Assembly (NCBI RefSeq): GCF_002754375.1 | Contig: NZ_PEFF01000001.1 | Location: forward strand, 2,810,501-2,874,500 | Direction: 5' to 3' | Source: Variovorax sp. 54 | GTDB lineage: Bacteria > Pseudomonadota > Gammaproteobacteria > Burkholderiales > Burkholderiaceae_C | Length of the DNA stretch: 64,000 nt | In this document: positions 36,365 to 44,125 of the stretch, piece by piece | How the letters are laid out: every line of letters begins with the position of its first letter | Position numbering within the stretch: the first letter of the stretch is position 1 | Notes under the pieces: model-generated | The model's input: the letters and a program-made list of their open reading frames with translations, nothing else | Told to the model about the DNA's origin: nothing | The model's database searches: none | Translations under genes and position numbers: made by a program

Positions 36365-36451
36365 CTGGGTCTACCAAGCCACCCACTTCTTCGTCTGGGG
36401 AGACGCCGCGAGTCTAGCGACTCGTGTGGGAGTGGGCAAGCCAAAACCCAG
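36365..36451 (+). ncRNA. Candidate branched structured RNA upstream of a 41-codon ORF
   Basis: Four nested helices can be drawn by eye. P1 pairs CTGGGT (36365-36370) with ACCCAG (36446-36451). P2 pairs 36382-36390 with 36428-36436 (nine pairs, two of them G-U). P3 is CGTCT-GGGG-AGACG (36392-36405). P4 is CGAGTC-TAGC-GACTCG (36409-36424). The result is a compact three-way junction in an 87-nt span, with similar unpaired strands CCAAGCCA and CAAGCCAA on either side of P2. It ends 12 bases before a perfect ribosome-binding sequence. I cannot match it to a known riboswitch or RNA family. Confidence 0.5.
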
Positions 36452-36473
36452 CGTGCTTCAAAAGGAGGTGGCT

Positions 36474-36599
36474 ATGGCATACCGACAGCTGAGGAGCGTT
36501 TTTGTCAGCGCATACACGCGAGTTCGTCGAGGACGAATGGAGTTCGTATGCCAGCACTGGCGCTCGCATCCAGGTCAACTGGAACTGTTCGCGATGTAA
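36474..36599 (+). CDS. Short basic ORF with a perfect Shine-Dalgarno sequence (41 aa)
   Basis: ATG 36474 follows AAGGAGGTG (36462-36470), with AGGAGG five bases before the start, the strongest ribosome site seen in the window. The 41-residue product is basic and aromatic, containing VFVSAYTRVRRGRMEFVCQH and then WRSHPGQLELF, with a single Cys and no membrane helix. It stops 4 bp before another perfect hairpin. I do not recognise the family, but the signals around it suggest a real gene. The structured RNA just upstream could regulate its translation. Confidence 0.55.
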   Translation: MAYRQLRSVFVSAYTRVRRGRMEFVCQHWRSHPGQLELFAM

Positions 36600-36603
36600 G
36601 GGA

Positions 36604-36632
36604 GGCGGTGGGAAGTATCAATTCCCACCGCC
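36604..36632 (+). terminator. Perfect 11-bp hairpin after the 41-codon ORF
   Basis: GGCGGTGGGAA (36604-36614) pairs with TTCCCACCGCC (36622-36632) around a 7-nt loop, beginning 4 bp after the stop codon. No T-run follows, so it may instead stabilise the transcript. The next 190 bp to 36822 contain no convincing gene. Confidence 0.55.
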
Positions 36633-36822
36633 CAGATACCGAAACGGGCGGGGCATCGGAAGCTCGTTCAAGAAGCCCGCAGAATTGCTCAGTAAAACCA
36701 CGCTCTATTGCATTCGGGGCTGGCCTGCATCAGCCCATGCAGTTGAGCAAAACTAGCATGCCACTCAACCGGAGCAAGCCAACTTCTAGGCTTAGCAGGT
36801 GGAGCGCGAAGCTCCCAAAGGC

Positions 36823-37080
36823 TCAGTCCGGCACGAACTTCGTATTGAAGATCTCGACGTCCGCCGCATCCTCGAACGTCGCCACCTGCCCCATCTTCCC
36901 GTCGCTCATGCGGCAGGCCGAGAACAGGCTGAAGCGGCCCTTGAAGTAGAACTCGTCCATCACGATCAGCGCGTACGGGTAGGGCACGAACACCTGGTGC
37001 TCGAAGACGACGCGGTGCACGTTCCTCGGTGACGGGAAGAGCTTGTATTCGACGGTGTCGATGGACTTTGCGGTGGCCAT
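36823..37080 (-). CDS. Hypothetical protein (85 aa)
   Basis: An 85-residue soluble protein rich in aromatic and beta-forming segments (YKLFPSPRNVHRVVFEHQVF, then ALIVMDEFYFKGRFSLF). I do not recognise a domain. It lies 22 bp after the SDR gene on the same strand and has the high-GC codon use of the host genome, so it marks the right edge of the low-GC island. Confidence 0.7.
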   Translation of the reverse strand: MATAKSIDTVEYKLFPSPRNVHRVVFEHQVFVPYPYALIVMDEFYFKGRFSLFSACRMSDGKMGQVATFEDAADVEIFNTKFVPD

Positions 37081-37102
37081 GATGTGCTTCTGTCTTCGGT
37101 GC

Positions 37103-37876
37103 TCAGGCCGGGTCGCGCACGTCGGCCACGGGGTTGCTGCCGAAGTCGGCACGTGCCAGGTAGGCGAGCACCTTGCCTGCGGCGCTCGCGGGGCTGTCGA
37201 GCCGGCCTTCTTCCTTCATGCTCACGAAGCGCGTGCGGTCCGGGAACTGTTCGGCCGACGCGCCGCGCAGCTGCACCTGCATGTCGGTGTCGATGATGCC
37301 GGGCGCCAGCGACACGATGCGCGCGCCATTCGGTGCCACCGCTTCTTCGAGCGCCACGGCGCGCGAGAAATGGTCCATGCCGGCCTTGGCCGCGCAGTAG
37401 GGCGCCTGGCTGCCCAGGGCGTTGCGGCCCAGGCCCGACGAGATGTTCAGCACCTTGCGTGCGCCGCGCCATTCGCGCGTGGCCCCCAGGAAAGCGGCCG
37501 TGAGCAGCATCGGCGCTTCGAGGCCGATGCGCAGTGCTTGTGCCAGTTCGGCCGGCACGGCACGCGACAGCGGCGCGGGGTTGCCGACGGTGCCGGCGTT
37601 GTTGATGAGCGTGACGCTGTCGAAGCGCTGGCCGTCCAGCGTCTGGAGCCAGTCCGACAGGCGCGCCGCGGCGGCCACCGGGTCGGACAGGTCCTGCTCC
37701 CATTGCGTCAGTTCAGCGCCGCCGGCCTTCGCCGCTTCGGCAAGTTCAGACGACGGCTTGCGCGCAATGCCGAGCACCGTGTGGCCGGCCTGCAGCAGCT
37801 GTTCGGCCATGGCACGGCCCAGGCCGCGCGAGGCGCCGGTGATGACGGTGAGGTGGGAAGGGGCGGAGGTGGTCAT
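37103..37876 (-). CDS. Short-chain dehydrogenase/reductase
   Basis: A 257-residue SDR. The cofactor motif is TVITGASRGLGRAMAEQL, the NNAG motif is TLINNAGTVG, the catalytic Ser is in LNISSGLGRNALG and the YxxxK pair is in APYCAAKAGMDHF. It probably reduces or oxidises a small carbonyl substrate with NADP. It is downstream of a Crp/Fnr regulator and a hypothetical gene and may share their transcript. Confidence 0.9.
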   Translation of the reverse strand: MTTSAPSHLTVITGASRGLGRAMAEQLLQAGHTVLGIARKPSSELAEAAKAGGAELTQWEQDLSDPVAAAARLSDWLQTLDGQRFDSVTLINNAGTVGNPAPLSRAVPAELAQALRIGLEAPMLLTAAFLGATREWRGARKVLNISSGLGRNALGSQAPYCAAKAGMDHFSRAVALEEAVAPNGARIVSLAPGIIDTDMQVQLRGASAEQFPDRTRFVSMKEEGRLDSPASAAGKVLAYLARADFGSNPVADVRDPA

Positions 37877-37934
37877 GTTTTTTGGGGGGCAGGAGAAGGC
37901 CGCAAGGCTAAGGGATATCGAAAGGCCGCGTGCA

Positions 37935-38414
37935 TCAGCCGGTACGGAACTGGGCGCGAAGGAAGTTGCGGTGGCGGGCGATGTGCTGCAGCTGCGCGGG
38001 TGCGATGCTGCCGCCGAGATCGACCTCGTCCGCGCCGTTGAGCACGGCATTGGCGTTCGCCATGGCGCGCGCCACGACTTCTTCCTCGCTCACGCCGAGC
38101 TGCGCCGCCAGGTCGATCGCGACGCGGCGCATGGCGCGCTGCGACAGCATCCACATTGCGCCGAAGCGGTCCCAGGCCAGCGCGGCCTCTTCCGACTTTT
38201 CGCGGTCGGCAAGGATGTCTTTCAGCGGGCGCGCCAGGATCTCGTTGAGCGCGTCGATCTGTTCGCCCAAGGCCTCGGCGCGGTCGATGGCTTCTTCGAG
38301 CGTCGGGCCGTCGTCTTCCTCGTTGCGGGCCTGCGTGGCCTGTTGCTGCTGCGGCGGCAGAAAGCTCGCCTGTGCGTCGGCGGGCACGATCTGCAGGTGG
38401 TCGGAGAGGGCCAT
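37935..38414 (-). CDS. Hypothetical protein (159 aa)
   Basis: A 159-residue acidic, helical protein with a Gln-rich N-terminal segment (FLPPQQQQATQARNEEDDG) and a long helical region (TLEEAIDRAEALGEQIDALNEIL). No membrane segment or motif is recognised. It starts 18 bp after the Crp/Fnr gene and so is probably in its operon. Confidence 0.7.
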   Translation of the reverse strand: MALSDHLQIVPADAQASFLPPQQQQATQARNEEDDGPTLEEAIDRAEALGEQIDALNEILARPLKDILADREKSEEAALAWDRFGAMWMLSQRAMRRVAIDLAAQLGVSEEEVVARAMANANAVLNGADEVDLGGSIAPAQLQHIARHRNFLRAQFRTG

Positions 38415-38432
38415 GTTTTTTTTCTTTCAGGT

Positions 38433-39200
38433 TCAGGTCGAAGTGCTGTTGTTGTTCTTGCGGCTGGACATCGCGGTCGCGCGCAGGCCCGGCAGGTCGA
38501 GCACGCGCAGGCCACCGTACTCCACGCGGATCAGCCCCTGTGCCGACAGCGCATTGAGCGCCTCGTTCACGCGCTGGCGCGACAGGCCGACAAGATACGC
38601 CAGCTCCTGCTGCGTGATGCGCAAGACCTCGCCCACACCGGGGTAGAGCACGGGGTTGAACAGCGACACCAGGTTGCGCGCCACGCGCGCGTCGGGGTTG
38701 TTGAGGCGATCGATCTCCAGCGCCGCGATGAACTGGCCGAGCCGCTCGTTGAGCTGGTTCATCACGAAGCGGTTGAAGCCGATGGAGTGGTCGAGCAGCC
38801 AGTGGAAGCTCTCGATGGGCAGCCCCGCCACCACGCTGCGGCGCAGCGCCTGGATGTTGTAGCGGTAGGGCTCGCGCTTCATCACCGTGCCCTCGCCGAA
38901 CCAGCCGCCGGGCGGCACGCCGGTGTAGGTGACCGAGCCGCCGTCGGCGTTGTCGTTGCTCATCTTCAAGAGGCCCTCGACCACGCCGAACCAGTAGGTG
39001 GGCGAGCGGCCGACGCGGCACACCAGGTCGCCGGGCTCGGCCTCGCCGACCACGAGCGTGGCCTCGGCGCGGCGGCGCTCGCTGGGCGTGAGCGTGGGCA
39101 GCCACGGAATGCCATCGAGTTCGGTCGCACTCGCGGGGCGCACGCGGTCCTTGATGGAACCGCCGAGCACGTTCTGTGGGTTGAGGTTGCCAGGAGGCAT
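38433..39200 (-). CDS. Crp/Fnr-family transcriptional regulator
   Basis: A 255-residue regulator. The N-terminal cyclic-nucleotide-binding-like beta domain includes EPGDLVCRVGRSPTYWFGVVEGLLK and PPGGWFGEGTV; the C-terminal winged helix has ITQQELAYLVGLSRQRVNEALNAL. Fe-S cysteines of Fnr are absent. Its gene is divergent from the acyl-CoA synthetase/ABC operon, and a perfect CRP-type palindrome lies between them, so it probably controls that operon. Confidence 0.88.
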   Translation of the reverse strand: MPPGNLNPQNVLGGSIKDRVRPASATELDGIPWLPTLTPSERRRAEATLVVGEAEPGDLVCRVGRSPTYWFGVVEGLLKMSNDNADGGSVTYTGVPPGGWFGEGTVMKREPYRYNIQALRRSVVAGLPIESFHWLLDHSIGFNRFVMNQLNERLGQFIAALEIDRLNNPDARVARNLVSLFNPVLYPGVGEVLRITQQELAYLVGLSRQRVNEALNALSAQGLIRVEYGGLRVLDLPGLRATAMSSRKNNNSTST

Positions 39201-39231
39201 CGGGAAACTCCGGGGAGTAGTGTCCCTAGGA

Positions 39232-39249
39232 TTGTCGTTGGAACGACAA
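39232..39249. promoter_or_regulatory. Perfect 18-bp palindrome, candidate Crp/Fnr operator
   Basis: TTGTCGTT (39232-39239), GG, AACGACAA (39242-39249). The inner half-sites TGTCG and CGACA are separated by six bases, the same 5-N6-5 geometry as CRP (TGTGA-N6-TCACA), but with different bases. It lies between the Crp/Fnr start at 39200 and the GTG at 39285, so the two divergent units could share it. Confidence 0.75.
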
Positions 39250-39284
39250 CCGGACGTCAAAGTGAGACCTACGATCCGGCCACT

Positions 39285-41258
39285 GTGCAAACCACCGCCC
39301 CCACCTTCCCCCGTCTGCTGCTCGCGCATGCCGAGGCCCGTCCCGAGGCCCCCGCCGTGCGCGAAAAAGACCTTGGCATCTGGCAAACCTGGACCTGGAA
39401 CGCCGTGGCGCAAGAAGTGCGCGAGATGGCCTGCGGTCTGGCGAGCCTTGGCTTCAAGGCCTTCGACAACCTTGCCATCGTCGGTGCCAACCGGCCGCAC
39501 CTGTACATGGCGGTGCTCGCCGCGCAAAGCCTGCGCGGCGTGCCCGTGCCGCTGTACCAGGACGCGGTCGCGGGCGAGATGGTCTTCATGCTGAACGACG
39601 CGGGCATCGAGTTCGTGATCGTCGAAGACCAGGAGCAGGTCGACAAGCTGCTCGAATGCCGCGAGCTGCAGCAAGGGCAAGAGGGTCAAGAGGGCCGGCC
39701 ATCGGGCATCCGCCACATCATCTACGACGACCCCAAGGGCCTGCGCCACTACGACCAGCCGGGGCTCATGGGCTACGAGCAGCTGCGCGAGCTGGGCCGC
39801 GCCTTCGACAAGGCCAACGCCGGTTATTACGACCGCGCCGTGGCCAGCGGCGAGGCGGCCGACGTCGGCGTGATCCTCTACACCTCGGGCACCACCGGCC
39901 GCCCCAAGGGCGTGTGCCAGACGCACGCCAGCTTCATCGCGGCGGGCCGCGGCGGCGTCGAGACCGACAAGCTCGGCCCCGGCGACAACATCATGAGCTA
40001 CCTGCCGATGGCGTGGGTGGGCGACCACCTGTTCTCGGTGGCGCAGTGGCTGGTGGGCGGCTTCACGCTCAACTGCCCCGAGTCGGCCGAGACGGTGATG
40101 AACGACATGCGCGAGATCGGACCGAGCTACTACTTCGGCCCGCCGCGCACCTTCGAAGGCCTGCTCACGGCCGTGTCGATCCGCATGGAAGACGCGGCCG
40201 CGCCCAAGCGCTGGCTGTACGCGAAGTTCATGGCGCTGGCACAGCGCGTGGGCGCCGACATCCTCAACGGTGCGCCGGTGAGCACGGGCGACCGCGTCAT
40301 GTACAGCCTGGGCAACCTGCTGATCTACGGCCCGCTGCGCAACGTGCTGGGCATGAGCCGCATCCGCGTGGCCTACACGGCCGGCGCGGCCATCGGGCCC
40401 GACCTGTTCCGCTTCTACCGCTCCATCGGCGTGAACCTCAAGCAGTTCTACGGCCAGACCGAGACCTGCGCCTACGTGTGCCTGCAGCAGGACGGCAAGG
40501 TCAAGCTGCAGACCGTGGGCACGGCCGCACCGGGCATCGAACTCAAGATCGCCGAAGACGGTGAGGTGCTGGTGCGCGGCGTGTCGGTGCTCAAGGAGTA
40601 CTACAAGCGCCCCGACGCCACGGCCGAGGTGCTCGACGCCAACGGCTACTTCCACACCGGCGACGCCGGCGTGCTCGACAGCGAAGGCCACCTGCGCATC
40701 ATCGACCGCGCGAAAGACGTGGGCAAGCTCGTGCGCGGCGCGATCTTTGCGCCCAACTACATCGAGAACAAGCTCAAGTTCTTCCCGCAGATCAAGGAAG
40801 CCGTGTGCTTCGGCAACGCCCGCGACGAGGTCTGCGCCGCCATCAACATCGACTTCGAAGCGGTCGGCAACTGGGCCGAGCGCCGCGGCCTGGCCTACGG
40901 CGGCTATGTCGACCTGGCCGGCAAGCCCGAGGTGCTCGCACTCATTGCCGAGTGCATCGGCAAGGTCAACGCCGACCTCGCGGCCGAAGACGGCATGGGC
41001 GAAACACAGATCGCGCGCTTCCTCGTGCTGCACAAGGAGCTCGACCCCGACGACGACGAGCTGACCCGCACGCGCAAGGTGCGCCGCGGCTTCATCGCCG
41101 AGAAATACGCCGTGCTGGTCGACGCGCTCTATGGCGGCAAGACCGAGCAGTACATCGAGACCCAGGTCAAGTTCGAGGACGGACGCACGGGGGTTGTCAG
41201 CGCCACGCTGAAGATCACCGAAGCCAAGACCTTCCCCATCGTGAAGGCCGCTGCATGA
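39285..41258 (+). CDS. Long-chain-type acyl-CoA synthetase (AMP-binding)
   Basis: A 657-residue adenylate-forming ligase starting at GTG 39285; the frame is open far upstream but that part runs antisense to the Crp/Fnr gene. It has the P-loop YTSGTTGRPKGV, the YGQTETCAY motif and the hinge DGYFHTGD-like segment (ANGYFHTGDAG). It activates an acid as the CoA ester. Together with the ABC genes and a PaaK-like enzyme downstream it suggests uptake and activation of an aromatic or branched acid. Its stop overlaps the next start (ATGA). Confidence 0.92.
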   Translation: MQTTAPTFPRLLLAHAEARPEAPAVREKDLGIWQTWTWNAVAQEVREMACGLASLGFKAFDNLAIVGANRPHLYMAVLAAQSLRGVPVPLYQDAVAGEMVFMLNDAGIEFVIVEDQEQVDKLLECRELQQGQEGQEGRPSGIRHIIYDDPKGLRHYDQPGLMGYEQLRELGRAFDKANAGYYDRAVASGEAADVGVILYTSGTTGRPKGVCQTHASFIAAGRGGVETDKLGPGDNIMSYLPMAWVGDHLFSVAQWLVGGFTLNCPESAETVMNDMREIGPSYYFGPPRTFEGLLTAVSIRMEDAAAPKRWLYAKFMALAQRVGADILNGAPVSTGDRVMYSLGNLLIYGPLRNVLGMSRIRVAYTAGAAIGPDLFRFYRSIGVNLKQFYGQTETCAYVCLQQDGKVKLQTVGTAAPGIELKIAEDGEVLVRGVSVLKEYYKRPDATAEVLDANGYFHTGDAGVLDSEGHLRIIDRAKDVGKLVRGAIFAPNYIENKLKFFPQIKEAVCFGNARDEVCAAINIDFEAVGNWAERRGLAYGGYVDLAGKPEVLALIAECIGKVNADLAAEDGMGETQIARFLVLHKELDPDDDELTRTRKVRRGFIAEKYAVLVDALYGGKTEQYIETQVKFEDGRTGVVSATLKITEAKTFPIVKAAA

Positions 41259-42040
41259 GCAACCGAAAGATTGGCGAGGTCATCCTCGACGTCCAGAACA
41301 TCAGCCTGAGCTTCGGCGGCGTGAAAGCGCTGACCGACATCAGCTTCAACGTGCGCGAGCACGAGGTGCGGGCCATCATCGGCCCCAACGGCGCGGGCAA
41401 GAGCTCGATGCTGAACTGCATCAACGGCGTGTACTGGCCGCAGCAGGGCTCCATCACCTTCCGCGGCCAGACCTTCAAGCACATGAACTCGCGCCAGGTG
41501 GCCGAGATGGGCGTGGCGCGCACCTTCCAGAACCTGGCGCTGTTCAAGGGCATGAGCGTGCTCGACAACATCATGACGGGCCGCAACCTCAAGATGAAGA
41601 GCGGCCTGCTGGCGCAAGCGCTGCGCTGGGGCCCGGCGGAACGCGAAGAGCTGCAGCACCGCGAGTTCGTCGAACACATCATCGACTTCCTGGAAATCCA
41701 GGCGCACCGCAAGACGCCGGTGGGCCGCCTGCCCTACGGCCTGCAAAAGCGCGTCGACCTTGGCCGCGCGCTCGCGATGGAGCCGCAGGTGCTTTTGCTC
41801 GACGAGCCCATGGCCGGCATGAACGTCGAAGAGAAGCAGGACATGAGCCGCTTCATCCTCGACGTGAACGACGAGTTCGGCGCGACCATCGTCCTCATCG
41901 AGCACGACATGGGCGTGGTGATGGACATCTCCGATCGCGTGGTGGTGCTGGACTACGGCAAGAAGATCGGTGACGGCACGCCGGACGAAGTGCGCAACAA
42001 CGAAGACGTGATCCGCGCCTACCTTGGCGTCGAGCACTGA
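41255..42040 (+). CDS. LivG-type ABC transporter ATP-binding protein
   Basis: A 261-residue ABC ATPase with Walker A GPNGAGKSS, signature LPYGLQKRVDLGRAL, Walker B VLLLDEPMAGMN and the H-loop LIEHDMGV. It belongs to the branched-chain amino acid transporter group (HAAT). It is coupled to the acyl-CoA synthetase gene through ATGA. Confidence 0.92.
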   Translation: MSNRKIGEVILDVQNISLSFGGVKALTDISFNVREHEVRAIIGPNGAGKSSMLNCINGVYWPQQGSITFRGQTFKHMNSRQVAEMGVARTFQNLALFKGMSVLDNIMTGRNLKMKSGLLAQALRWGPAEREELQHREFVEHIIDFLEIQAHRKTPVGRLPYGLQKRVDLGRALAMEPQVLLLDEPMAGMNVEEKQDMSRFILDVNDEFGATIVLIEHDMGVVMDISDRVVVLDYGKKIGDGTPDEVRNNEDVIRAYLGVEH

Positions 42041-42055
42041 TCACGAAAGAACACG

Positions 42056-42985
42056 ATGGGCTTTTTCCTCGAAACCCTCTTCGGCGGCCTCATGGTCGGC
42101 ATGCTGTATTCGCTCATCGCGATCGGCTTCGTGCTGATCTACAAGGCCTCGGGCGTCTTCAACTTCGCACAAGGCGCGATGGTGCTGTTCGCGGCGCTGG
42201 CCATGGCACGCTTTGCCGAATGGTTCCCGCTGTGGTTCGGCTTCCAGAGCCTGCTGCTCGCGAACATCCTGGCCTTCATTGCAGCGATGGCGGTGATGAT
42301 CGTCGTGGCCTGGCTCATCGAGCGGCTCGCGCTGAGCAAGCTGGTGAACCAGGAAGGCATCACGCTGCTGATGGCCACGCTGGGCATTGCGTACTTTCTC
42401 GACGGCGTGGGCCAGACGATCTTCGGCAACGACATCTACAAGATCGATGTCGGCATGCCCAAGGAGCCGCTGATGGTGCTTGAAAGCACCTTCCCTGGTG
42501 GCCTGCTGCTGAGCCAGGAAGACCTGGCAGCCGCGGCGGTGTCGGCCGCGCTCGTGGTGGTGCTGGCCATCTTCTTCCAGAAGACCGCCACGGGCCGTGC
42601 GCTGCGTGCGGTGGCCGACGACCACCAGGCCGCGCAGTCCATCGGCATTCCGCTGTCGCGCATCTGGGTGATCGTGTGGTCGGTGGCCGGGTTCTCGGCG
42701 CTGGTGGCCGGGATCATCTGGGGCTCCAAGCTCGGCGTGCAGTTCTCGCTCTCGCTGGTGGCCCTGAAGGCACTGCCGGTGGTGATCCTCGGCGGGCTGA
42801 CCTCGATCCCCGGCGCCATCATCGGCGGCCTGTTGATCGGTGTCGGCGAGAAGCTGTCTGAAATCTATCTCGGCCCCATGCTCGGTGGCGGCATCGAGAT
42901 CTGGTTCGCTTATGTGCTGGCACTGGTCTTCTTGCTGGTTCGCCCGCAAGGCCTGTTCGGCGAAAAGATCATCGATCGGGTCTGA
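42056..42985 (+). CDS. LivH-type ABC transporter permease
   Basis: A 309-residue permease with eight or so hydrophobic helices and the family segments YKASGVFNFAQGAMV at the N-terminus and GLTSIPGAIIGGLLIG in the C-terminal half. It forms the membrane channel with LivM. The gene lies 15 bp after livG. Confidence 0.93.
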   Translation: MGFFLETLFGGLMVGMLYSLIAIGFVLIYKASGVFNFAQGAMVLFAALAMARFAEWFPLWFGFQSLLLANILAFIAAMAVMIVVAWLIERLALSKLVNQEGITLLMATLGIAYFLDGVGQTIFGNDIYKIDVGMPKEPLMVLESTFPGGLLLSQEDLAAAAVSAALVVVLAIFFQKTATGRALRAVADDHQAAQSIGIPLSRIWVIVWSVAGFSALVAGIIWGSKLGVQFSLSLVALKALPVVILGGLTSIPGAIIGGLLIGVGEKLSEIYLGPMLGGGIEIWFAYVLALVFLLVRPQGLFGEKIIDRV

Positions 42986-42986
42986 C

Positions 42987-44051
42987 ATGTTCTACAGAGA
43001 AAACGGCCAGTTCAAGTCGAGCTACCGCGCCGACCAACAGATCTTCCCGATCGCGCAGGACCGCATCGCGATCCTCGTGCTGCTGCTCGTGGCGTTCGTC
43101 GTGGTGCCGATGGGCGTCTCCGACTACTGGATGCGCGCCATCCTCACGCCCTTTCTGATCCTGTCGCTTGCGGCGCTCGGCCTGAACATCCTGGTCGGCT
43201 ACTGCGGCCAGATCTCGCTGGGCACCGGCGCCTTCATGGCGGTGGGCGCGTATGCGGCCTACAACTTCCAGGTGCGCATCGACGGCATGCCGCTCATTGC
43301 CTCGCTGCTGCTGGGCGGGCTGTGCGCCACGGTGATCGGCGTGCTGTTCGGCATTCCGAGCTTGCGCATCAAGGGCCTGTACCTGGCGGTGGCCACGCTG
43401 GCCGCGCAGTTCTTCACCGACTGGGCGTTCCTGCGCATCCAATGGTTCACCAACAACTCGTCCTCGGGTTCGGTGAGCGTGGCGGGGCTGAACGTGTTCG
43501 GCGTGCCGATCGAGTCGCCGGTGCAGAAGTATTTGTTCTGCCTGATCTTCGTGGTGGTGTTCGCCCTGCTCGCCAAGAACCTGGTGCGCAGCGCCATCGG
43601 CCGCGAGTGGATGGCGATGCGCGACATGGACGTGGCCGCCGCGGTGATCGGCATCCGCCCGGTGTACGCCAAGCTCACGGCCTTTGCGGTGAGCAGCTTC
43701 ATCGTCGGCGTGGCCGGCGCGCTGTGGGGCTTCATCCACCTTGGCGCGTGGGAGCCGGCGGCGTTCAGCATCGACCGCTCGTTCCAGCTGCTGTTCATGG
43801 TGATCATCGGCGGGCTCGGCTCGATCATGGGCAGCTTCTTCGGCGCCGCCTTCATCGTGCTGCTGCCGCTCTTTCTGAACCAGCTGCCGGGGTGGCTGGG
43901 CTTCTCGATCTCGACCGCACTGGCCTCGCATCTGGAGACCATGATCTTCGGCGCGCTGATCGTGTTCTTCCTGATCGTCGAGCCGCACGGCCTGGCGCGG
44001 CTGTGGTCCACGGCCAAGGAAAAGCTGCGGCTGTGGCCCTTCCCGCACTGA
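42987..44051 (+). CDS. LivM-type ABC transporter permease
   Basis: A 354-residue permease with about ten hydrophobic helices. Family segments are LNILVGYCGQISLGTGAFM and IGGLGSIMGSFFGAAFIV. ATG 42987 is one base after the livH stop; a longer in-frame start overlaps livH and is less likely. It pairs with LivH. Confidence 0.93.
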   Translation: MFYRENGQFKSSYRADQQIFPIAQDRIAILVLLLVAFVVVPMGVSDYWMRAILTPFLILSLAALGLNILVGYCGQISLGTGAFMAVGAYAAYNFQVRIDGMPLIASLLLGGLCATVIGVLFGIPSLRIKGLYLAVATLAAQFFTDWAFLRIQWFTNNSSSGSVSVAGLNVFGVPIESPVQKYLFCLIFVVVFALLAKNLVRSAIGREWMAMRDMDVAAAVIGIRPVYAKLTAFAVSSFIVGVAGALWGFIHLGAWEPAAFSIDRSFQLLFMVIIGGLGSIMGSFFGAAFIVLLPLFLNQLPGWLGFSISTALASHLETMIFGALIVFFLIVEPHGLARLWSTAKEKLRLWPFPH

Positions 44052-44125
44052 CAACGCATTGCAAGAGTTCCCGTTCGTTCGCACGTAAAAACCCGGCACC
44101 GAGGTGCCCACAAAAGGAGACAGGC

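Noticed and set aside
36502..36756. An 84-codon ORF in the structured island
   Set aside because: It needs a TTG start without ribosome site and runs through both the 41-codon ORF and the hairpin after it; the 41-codon frame has much better signals.
37422..39284. N-terminal extension of the acyl-CoA synthetase frame back to 37422
   Set aside because: The extension is antisense to the SDR, hypothetical and Crp/Fnr genes and crosses the palindrome; the enzyme's conserved start is at the GTG at 39285.
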